Shown here: positions 59,041 through 64,000 of the stretch, one piece after another
Numbering within the stretch: position 1 is the stretch's first letter
How the letters are laid out: every line of letters starts with the position of its first letter
Source of the DNA: an uncultured Oscillospiraceae bacterium
Lineage (GTDB): Bacteria; Bacillota; Clostridia; Oscillospirales; Ruminococcaceae
Direction of reading: 5' to 3'
NCBI GenBank assembly: GCA_910586535.1
Contig: CAJUHS010000008.1
Coordinates: 1 to 64,000 of the forward strand
DNA: 64,000 bases
Program-made: the position numbers and the translations under genes
Notes under the pieces: model-generated
Seen by the model: only the letters and a program-made list of their open reading frames with translations
Database searches by the model: none
Told to the model about the DNA's origin: nothing

Positions 59041-59410
59041 GTTTATCGGTAACGGCGAAAGGGACGGAACGTGCTATCTGGAGTTCCAATTCTGCGAGAC
59101 CGGCAAACCGCTTAAAGACGGCAAGGTCAGGTGCGAAATATTAAAGCACTGGAGCGATAATTCCCTCTACATGGATTGGGACGATTTCAACGGGTTTTAC
59201 AAGCTGTACGGCGACCTGTTCGGCTGCGCGGTTTTTCCAAACGGAGAGCGGGGCTGCGACAGCTGCGGCGTAAATTATTACGGCAAAGAGGAGACCGCAA
59301 AAATAATTGCGGGAATGTCCGCCCGACCAAACGAAGAGTACGCCGCATTGATTACGTGGCTGAAAGAAGCGGAACAACGCGGCAGGGGCTTCTACATTTT
59401 GGGAGTGTAA
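59033..59410 (+). CDS. Hypothetical protein, 125 aa
   Basis: GTG start at 59033 with GGAGGG 7 bases upstream, overlapping the end of the preceding gene by 8 bases. The sequence is rich in aromatic residues and glycine (ILKHWSDNSLYMDWDDFNGF, LFGCAVFPNGERGCDSCGVN, EYAALITWLKEAEQRGRGFY). No signal or membrane segment. I do not recognise the family; it is likely part of the T-box-controlled cluster. Confidence 0.65.
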   Translation: MSKFIGNGERDGTCYLEFQFCETGKPLKDGKVRCEILKHWSDNSLYMDWDDFNGFYKLYGDLFGCAVFPNGERGCDSCGVNYYGKEETAKIIAGMSARPNEEYAALITWLKEAEQRGRGFYILGV

Positions 59411-59438
59411 ATTCCTGCGTCTGAAAGGAGGTACGGAA

Positions 59439-59690
59439 ATGAAAACACAAAAAACAAAAAGATCAAAAGCGGTTCGGATAGCTGCCGCAATTATTATCGT
59501 CCTGCTTCTTGTGCCGTTTCCTGTCAGATACAAGGACGGGGGGACGGTCAAGTACAGAGCCGCGCTGTACTGCGTTACAAAGCGGCACGAGCTGGCTGCT
59601 CAAGGCGGCTATTATGTGGGGACCGAGATAGAAATTCTTTTCTTTAAGGTCTACAGTGATGTAGAGTTTATGCCAAAAGACGCAAGATGA
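59439..59690 (+). CDS. Small membrane protein, 83 aa
   Basis: AAAGGAGG site, 28 bases after the preceding gene. A basic N terminus is followed by one hydrophobic helix at about 14-28 (IAAAIIIVLLLVPFPV), then YKDGGTVKYRAALYCVTKRH and a strand-rich end. Small proteins with the same 'P.P..YKDGGT..Y.A..Y....' pattern are frequent in Firmicutes and uncharacterised. Confidence 0.7.
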   Translation: MKTQKTKRSKAVRIAAAIIIVLLLVPFPVRYKDGGTVKYRAALYCVTKRHELAAQGGYYVGTEIEILFFKVYSDVEFMPKDAR

Positions 59691-59693
59691 TAA

Positions 59694-59723
59694 AGAAGCA
59701 AGAAATTCTTGCCTCTTGCTTCT
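59694..59723 (+). other. Hairpin between small gene and tyrS
   Basis: AGAAGCAAGA (59694-59703) pairs with TCTTGCTTCT (59714-59723); the loop itself holds the palindrome CAAGAAATTCTTG. No T run follows, so read-through toward tyrS is not clearly blocked. A TATAAT at 59736 lacks a convincing -35. Confidence 0.4.
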
Positions 59724-59875
59724 GAAATTCTTGCTTATAATAGGGAAGGCGGTGATACCCGTGAAAACAAACTGCAAAAACGTTGTTTTCATCGTTTATG
59801 ATGTAAAATAAATTTGGGAGGACTATTCTATCCTCTACCCTCTAACAATCTACCATCTAAAAGGAGAAATGAAAA

Positions 59876-61090
59876 ATGACTTTATACGAAGAACTTATCG
59901 CCCGCGGACTTATCGCTCAGGTGACCGACGAAAAGGAAATAAGCGACATGATAAACAACGGCAAGGCAACCTTTTACATCGGCTTTGACCCCACTGCGGA
60001 CAGCCTTCATGTGGGACACTTTATGGCTCTCTGCCTGATGAAGCGTCTCCAAATGGCAGGAAACAAGCCGATTGCTCTTTTGGGCGGCGGTACGGGTATG
60101 ATCGGCGATCCATCTGGAAAATCCGACATGAGAAAAATGCTTACCAAGGAGGACATAGAACACAACATTGAATGCTTTAAAAAGCAGATGAGCAGGTTCA
60201 TAGACTTCTCCGATGGCAAGGCAGTTATGGTGAATAACGCCGACTGGCTTCTCGGTCTTAACTATGTGGACGTGCTCCGCGAGGTTGGTGCGTGCTTCTC
60301 CGTCAACAAAATGCTGACCTACGAGTGCTACAAGCAGCGCATGGAGCGCGGCCTCACGTTCCTTGAATTTAACTACATGATAATGCAGAGCTACGACTTC
60401 TATATGCTGTACCAGAAGTACGGCTGCACAATGCAGTTCGGCGGCGACGATCAGTGGGCGAATATGCTGGGCGGAACGGAGCTTATCCGCAAGAAGCTTG
60501 GCAGGGACGCTCACGCTATGACAATTACCCTGCTTCTCAACTCCGAGGGCAAGAAAATGGGCAAGACGGAAAAGGGCGCGGTTTGGCTTGACCCGGAGAA
60601 AACGCCTCCCTATGATTTCTATCAGTACTGGCGCAACGTTGCGGACGCGGACGTTATGAAATGTATCCGTATGCTGACTTTCCTGCCAATCGAGGAAATC
60701 GAAGCTATGAAAGACTGGGAAGGAAGCCAGCTCAACAAGGCTAAAGAGATACTTGCATACGAGCTGACAAAGCTTGTCCACGGCGAAGAGGAAGCCCAAA
60801 AAGCGCAGGAGGGTGCAAAGGCTCTCTTCGGCGGAGGAGGCAATACCGAAAATATGCCGAGCACCGAAATACCCGCCGCGGAAATCCCCGGAGAGGGCAT
60901 AAACATTATGGACTTGCTTGTAAAAACAGGTCTTGCTCCCTCAAAGAGCGAGGCAAGGAGACTGGTTCAGCAGGGCGGAATTTCCGTTGACGATGTGAAA
61001 GTCACCGATCCTAACGCTCCCGTAAAAATTGACGGAGAGGTTATTATTAAAAAGGGTAAAAAAGTTTTCCACAAGGCAATAAAAGCATAA
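59876..61090 (+). CDS. tyrS: Tyrosyl-tRNA synthetase
   Basis: Class I synthetase of 404 residues, AAAAGGAGAAA site. Signature GFDPTADSLHVGHF near 37 (HIGH-type), GGDDQWANMLGG near 197, GKKMGKTEKGAVWL near 229 (KMSKS-type), and a C-terminal S4 RNA-binding domain (LAPSKSEARRLVQQGGISVD). No T-box lies directly in front; the only one on this strand is 2.7 kb upstream with a probable Tyr specifier, so control by read-through of the cluster is plausible. Confidence 0.95.
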   Translation: MTLYEELIARGLIAQVTDEKEISDMINNGKATFYIGFDPTADSLHVGHFMALCLMKRLQMAGNKPIALLGGGTGMIGDPSGKSDMRKMLTKEDIEHNIECFKKQMSRFIDFSDGKAVMVNNADWLLGLNYVDVLREVGACFSVNKMLTYECYKQRMERGLTFLEFNYMIMQSYDFYMLYQKYGCTMQFGGDDQWANMLGGTELIRKKLGRDAHAMTITLLLNSEGKKMGKTEKGAVWLDPEKTPPYDFYQYWRNVADADVMKCIRMLTFLPIEEIEAMKDWEGSQLNKAKEILAYELTKLVHGEEEAQKAQEGAKALFGGGGNTENMPSTEIPAAEIPGEGINIMDLLVKTGLAPSKSEARRLVQQGGISVDDVKVTDPNAPVKIDGEVIIKKGKKVFHKAIKA

Positions 61091-61135
61091 AAAATTATTG
61101 CCTCCTTCCTCTGACGGAGCATAAAATTTTATGGG

Positions 61136-61174
61136 AACGCAGCGTGTTTGCAAAAAGACACGCTGCGTTTTTTC
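61136..61174 (+). terminator. Terminator of tyrS
   Basis: A perfect 12-bp stem, AACGCAGCGTGT (61136-61147) with its complement at 61158-61169, followed by a T run to 61173. Confidence 0.9.
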
Positions 61175-61213
61175 TATAAACTATAATTTTTTTAGTAAAA
61201 TTATATAAAAAAT

Positions 61214-61242
61214 TTGACATTAACAATAAAATATGGTATAAT
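61214..61242 (+). promoter_or_regulatory. SigA promoter of amidohydrolase gene
   Basis: TTGACA (61214-61219), 17-base spacer, TATAAT (61237-61242), 75 bases before ATG 61318. Confidence 0.85.
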
Positions 61243-61317
61243 AGCAACATACCGGTTCGTGAAGATTAAAAAACTGTAAATTTTATATTCTATCCTTTGA
61301 AAAAGGAGCATTTTATA

Positions 61318-62139
61318 ATGTACATAGACTTTCATACACATGCCTTTGCGGACGCTATCGCCGAAAAGGCTATATCCAAATTGGAAAACACCCTTATTGA
61401 ATCAGGTTACGGCGCGGACGTTCCCGCCGCAACGCGGGGAACCGTGGGCGAACTGCTTGAAAAGCTTCAGCAATGGGGGATCGATAAGGCGGTCATTCTG
61501 CCTATAGCGACAAAGCCATCACAGCAGACGACCATAAACAACTGGGCAAAGGACGTTCAGACGGCTTACAGCGGTATTTTGTACTGCTTCGGCTCTGTAC
61601 ACCCCGAAGCGGAGGACGCGTTTTCCGAGCTTGAACGTATAAAGGCTCTGGGACTTCACGGCGTCAAGCTCCACCCCGATTATCAAGGCTTCTTTGCCGA
61701 CGGGGAACGGCTTTTCCCGCTGTACCGCAAATGCGCGGAGCTTGGACTGCCCGTTGTTCTTCACGCGGGACTGGACGCGGCGTCTCTTGACTGTATCCAT
61801 TGTACGCCTCAGATGAGCGCGGCTGTTCTTGACGCTGTTCCTGAATTGACTCTTATATTGGCTCATCTGGGCGGAAACGGTATCTGGGACGATGTGGAAA
61901 AATATCTTGTCGGCAGAAACGTTTATCTTGACACGGCGTATATTGAGGGAAATATTTCCGATCAACAGGCCCTGAGAATATTCAGAGATCACGGCGCGGA
62001 TAAGATTCTGTTTGCCTCCGACTGCCCGTGGCATCCGTCCTGCCGCGAAAGGATAATGCTGGAAAGAATGTCTCTTACACACGAGGAACGTGAATTGATA
62101 TCCCATGTTAACGCGGAAAAGCTTTTAAATATTTGTTAA
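61318..62139 (+). CDS. Amidohydrolase-family metal-dependent hydrolase
   Basis: 273 residues from ATG 61318 (AAAGGAGC). TIM-barrel amidohydrolase of the Amidohydro_2 type: MYIDFHTHAFADAIAEKA (HxH ligands), GLHGVKLHPDYQGF near 115, LPVVLHAGLD near 146 (His ligand), LILAHLGGNG near 182, and FASDCPWHPS near 235 (Asp). These enzymes include decarboxylases and lactonases; substrate unknown. Monocistronic with its own promoter. Confidence 0.85.
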   Translation: MYIDFHTHAFADAIAEKAISKLENTLIESGYGADVPAATRGTVGELLEKLQQWGIDKAVILPIATKPSQQTTINNWAKDVQTAYSGILYCFGSVHPEAEDAFSELERIKALGLHGVKLHPDYQGFFADGERLFPLYRKCAELGLPVVLHAGLDAASLDCIHCTPQMSAAVLDAVPELTLILAHLGGNGIWDDVEKYLVGRNVYLDTAYIEGNISDQQALRIFRDHGADKILFASDCPWHPSCRERIMLERMSLTHEERELISHVNAEKLLNIC

Positions 62140-62259
62140 TCATTTCACAACACTTTTTTGCCCGTGTTTGGACATTTTCATTAATACGGCATATTGGATA
62201 ATGTGATTTTTTTGTGAAAATGTGCAGATATTCTTTGCGGATTTGTTAAAAATAACATA

Positions 62260-62288
62260 TTGCCAAATTTATAATAAAATGTTATAAT
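62260..62288 (+). promoter_or_regulatory. SigA promoter of pilus operon
   Basis: TTGCCA (62260-62265), 17-base spacer, TATAAT (62283-62288). It implies a leader of about 170 bases before pilC. Confidence 0.7.
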
Positions 62289-62294
62289 ATTTAA

Positions 62295-62460
62295 AGTATC
62301 GTGGGTATTTTTTGTGCGGACTTTTCTTAAACGTTTTCCTTTTGGGCGGTAACCGAGGTCTTTTCGGCAAAAGCTATTCCGGAAGACCTATGCGGCAGCT
62401 GTAAGGACGGCGGCATAAATCTGCCCGAAGATAATTCTATCCATATCGGAGGTGTCAACC
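62295..62460 (+). promoter_or_regulatory. Structured leader RNA of pilus operon, unassigned
   Basis: Foldable leader upstream of pilC. An outer pairing TTGGGC (62342-62347) with GCCCGA near 62426 encloses two hairpins: AGGTCTTTTCGG with CCGGAAGACCT (62357-62391), and ATGCGGC with GCGGCAT (62392-62418). The layout resembles a three-way-junction aptamer. I do not find the conserved cores of c-di-GMP-I or c-di-GMP-II riboswitches. AAACGTTTTC near 62328 is half cre-like. Confidence 0.4.
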
Positions 62461-62465
62461 AATTT

Positions 62466-63659
62466 ATGAAGACATTTGTCTATACGGCTACAGACGTTCA
62501 GGGCAATACAGTCAAAAATGCCCGGATGGTCGCTGAAGATGTAAATGATTTTCTTGAAAAGATCCATGAAAAAGGACTTTTCTGCTCAAGCTACAAGGAA
62601 GCAAGCGACAAGGGCGCCAAAACGCTTCATAAGTTTAAAACCGGCGAGCTGGCCTATAACTGCCGTCAGCTCAGCGCGATGCTTACGTCGGGTCTGACCC
62701 TTGTAAGAGCTCTTGATATTCTGTACAAGGAACAGGAAAAGGACAATACCAAGCAGCTTTTCAGAGAGGTCTACGAAGAGGTTCAGAAAGGTTCGTCTTT
62801 CTCGGACGCATTGAAAATGCAGCAGGGCGCGTTCCCGTCCTTCATGGTATCCATGATACAGGCGGGCGAATCATCCGGTTCGCTGGACGTTATTATCCGA
62901 CGCCTTGAGGAATATTACGACAAGCAGAACAAGCTGAACAATAAGATCAGGGGTGCGATGATGTATCCTATTATTCTGGCTGTGCTGTGCGTTATTATCG
63001 TTATCGCTATGTTTACATTCATCATGCCTACTTTCAAGGAGCTACTTACAGAAAAGGATATGAAGGGTCTGACAGGCGCGCTGTTTGCGTTTTCCGACAG
63101 TCTGACCGGATATTGGTACATATACTTGGGCGTTGTTCTGGCGCTGGCGTTTATTATCAAATACACGCTGAAAATTCCCGACGTGCGGTATAAATTTGAT
63201 AAAATGATATGTAAGATGCCGAAGATAGGAAAACTGGTAGTAAAGGTTTATACGGGACGTTTTGCAAGAACCCTGTCCTCGCTGTACTCGTCAGGTATCC
63301 CTATGGTGGAAAGCCTTGAACGTTCGGCGGCAATACTGAACAACAGCTTTATAGAAAAGGCGTTCGTTACTGTTGTTGACGAGGTAAAGCAGGGCGAGCA
63401 GCTTTCGGTTTCCATACAAAGAACGGGCATATTTGAGTCAATGTTCTGCTCGATCATCTATGTCGGCGAAGAAGCAGGCGCGCTGGATACTATCCTTGAA
63501 AAATCAGCGTCTTTCTACGAGGACGAATCGGACTCCGCTATACAGCGTATCGTAGGAATGATAGAGCCTATTATGATCATAATAATGGGCGCTGCGATTG
63601 GCTTCGTTATCGCAGGTATCCTTCCCGCTATCTACAATTCTATGGAAAATCTCGGATAG
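62466..63659 (+). CDS. pilC: Type IV pilus inner-membrane platform protein PilC
   Basis: 397 residues, GGAGGTGTC site. GspF/PilC family: FVYTATDVQGNTVKNARMVA at the N terminus, then two T2SSF domains (about 65-190 and 265-390) with QLSAMLTSGLTLVRALDILY and its repeat TLSSLYSSGIPMVESLERSA, and three membrane helices (near 165-190, 215-238, 368-390). It anchors the pilus machine in the membrane. First gene behind the structured leader; a PilM-like gene follows after 121 bases. The ATPases pilB/pilT are not upstream. Confidence 0.92.
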   Translation: MKTFVYTATDVQGNTVKNARMVAEDVNDFLEKIHEKGLFCSSYKEASDKGAKTLHKFKTGELAYNCRQLSAMLTSGLTLVRALDILYKEQEKDNTKQLFREVYEEVQKGSSFSDALKMQQGAFPSFMVSMIQAGESSGSLDVIIRRLEEYYDKQNKLNNKIRGAMMYPIILAVLCVIIVIAMFTFIMPTFKELLTEKDMKGLTGALFAFSDSLTGYWYIYLGVVLALAFIIKYTLKIPDVRYKFDKMICKMPKIGKLVVKVYTGRFARTLSSLYSSGIPMVESLERSAAILNNSFIEKAFVTVVDEVKQGEQLSVSIQRTGIFESMFCSIIYVGEEAGALDTILEKSASFYEDESDSAIQRIVGMIEPIMIIIMGAAIGFVIAGILPAIYNSMENLG

Positions 63660-63780
63660 CAGACGTTTTTTACGCTGCGGTTCGTATTCTGTCCGCCAGA
63701 CGTTGTACGGAGATTACAAAAAACGCAAGAACAGGGATCTGTTCATTTAAATAATATTAAAAATTTGTGAGGTGACGAGT

Positions 63781-64000
63781 ATGCTTTCATTTGATATTAC
63801 AGACAGACACGTCCGCATTATCCGCGGTACCGAGGCTCACGGCAAGATAAAAGTCGCCGACGCTTCCACTATCGATATAGGCGAGGGTCTGATTGTTAAT
63901 GGTCATATTAAAGATATACCCAAAATGGCGACGATAATCAACGATGAGCTGAAAAACAAAAGAATGGCTGACAAGGAAGCGGTCATCAGCATTTCCTCGA
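63781..64000 (+). CDS. pilM: PilM-like pilus assembly protein, truncated by window end
   Basis: Starts at ATG 63781 (GTGAGGTGACG site) and runs off the window after 73 codons. LSFDITDRHVRIIRGTEAHG followed by GLIVNGHIKDIPKMATIIND matches the N-terminal actin-like fold of PilM, a cytoplasmic pilus alignment protein. Position after pilC supports this. Confidence 0.75.
   Translation, partial: MLSFDITDRHVRIIRGTEAHGKIKVADASTIDIGEGLIVNGHIKDIPKMATIINDELKNKRMADKEAVISISS

Noticed and set aside
59761..59811. 16-codon ORF starting GTG 59761 before tyrS
   Set aside because: Considered as a Tyr leader peptide, but it encodes only one tyrosine and has no attenuator hairpin.
59876..60799. 305-residue minus-strand ORF
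   Set aside because: Antisense to the HIGH and KMSKS regions of tyrS.
1..64000. CRISPR arrays, rRNA operons, insertion sequences, prophage
   Set aside because: No regularly spaced repeats, rRNA segments, transposase genes or phage structural genes were seen anywhere in the window.

Overview
The window looks like a chromosome segment of a fibre-degrading Clostridia member close to Ruminococcus (Oscillospiraceae). This is inferred from gene content. There are secreted or membrane-tethered plant-polysaccharide hydrolases (GH5, GH44, plus GH3 and GH36), many SigA-type promoters with 17-bp spacers, Firmicutes-style ribosome binding sites, a Bacillus-like yaaO-darA-holB-ricT cluster, a T-box leader, a SpoIID-like protein and the start of a type IV pilus operon.

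Layout. Positions 1-3417 are AT-rich. They hold an acyl-AMP ligase without a usable start codon, a 42-residue deletion remnant of a second ligase, and a PASTA-domain membrane protein. The block ends at the 3' half of a tRNA-Leu(UAA), which looks like the attachment site of an integrated element. From 3472 to 4069 lie decayed minus-strand fragments (a DUF4143-type ATPase and a RepA/DUF6017-type replication protein). From 4.4 to 12.4 kb: SGNH hydrolase, DUF4358 lipoprotein, eukaryotic-type HisA, GH5 cellulase with a cre-like operator, WYL regulator, metallo-beta-lactamase-fold hydrolase, TIM-barrel isomerase/epimerase and DUF3795 protein. From 12.5 to 16.2 kb: glycyl-tRNA synthetase, a divergent pair of small genes around duplicated operators, and two uncharacterised membrane proteins. 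From 16.4 to 23.1 kb, all minus strand: orphan sugar-binding lipoprotein, GH36 alpha-galactosidase, a truncated NUDIX remnant, protein kinase-like protein, polysaccharide flippase and a tiny membrane protein.

From 23.5 to 31.4 kb (plus strand): a sugar-binding-domain/GGDEF fusion, then a cluster with a LexA-like box (coiled-coil protein, sigma region 4-like protein, YaaO-like PLP enzyme, DarA, HolB, RicT, small membrane protein, SPFH protein). From 31.4 to 47.0 kb (minus strand): a membrane diguanylate cyclase, GH44, GH3, SLC13-type transporter, ArsP_2-type metal transporter with a structured leader, the aryl-2-oxoacid set iorA-iorB-paaK-ACT, and SpoIID-like. From 47.1 to 56.8 kb (plus strand): citrate synthase, membrane protein, lipoprotein plus two-component system plus YqhQ, lipoprotein, and L-fucose isomerase-like enzyme. 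From 56.9 to 61.1 kb: a T-box leader heads a cluster that starts with a radical SAM gene lacking a normal start codon and ends in tyrS. The window closes with an amidohydrolase and pilC-pilM, preceded by a structured leader I could not assign.

Together the genes suggest a cell that breaks down beta-glucan, xyloglucan and alpha-galactosides at its surface, oxidises aromatic amino acids by a ferredoxin-linked route, and makes c-di-GMP through at least two cyclases, one of which probably senses a sugar in the cytoplasm. Function calls come from motif reading by eye; no database search was run.
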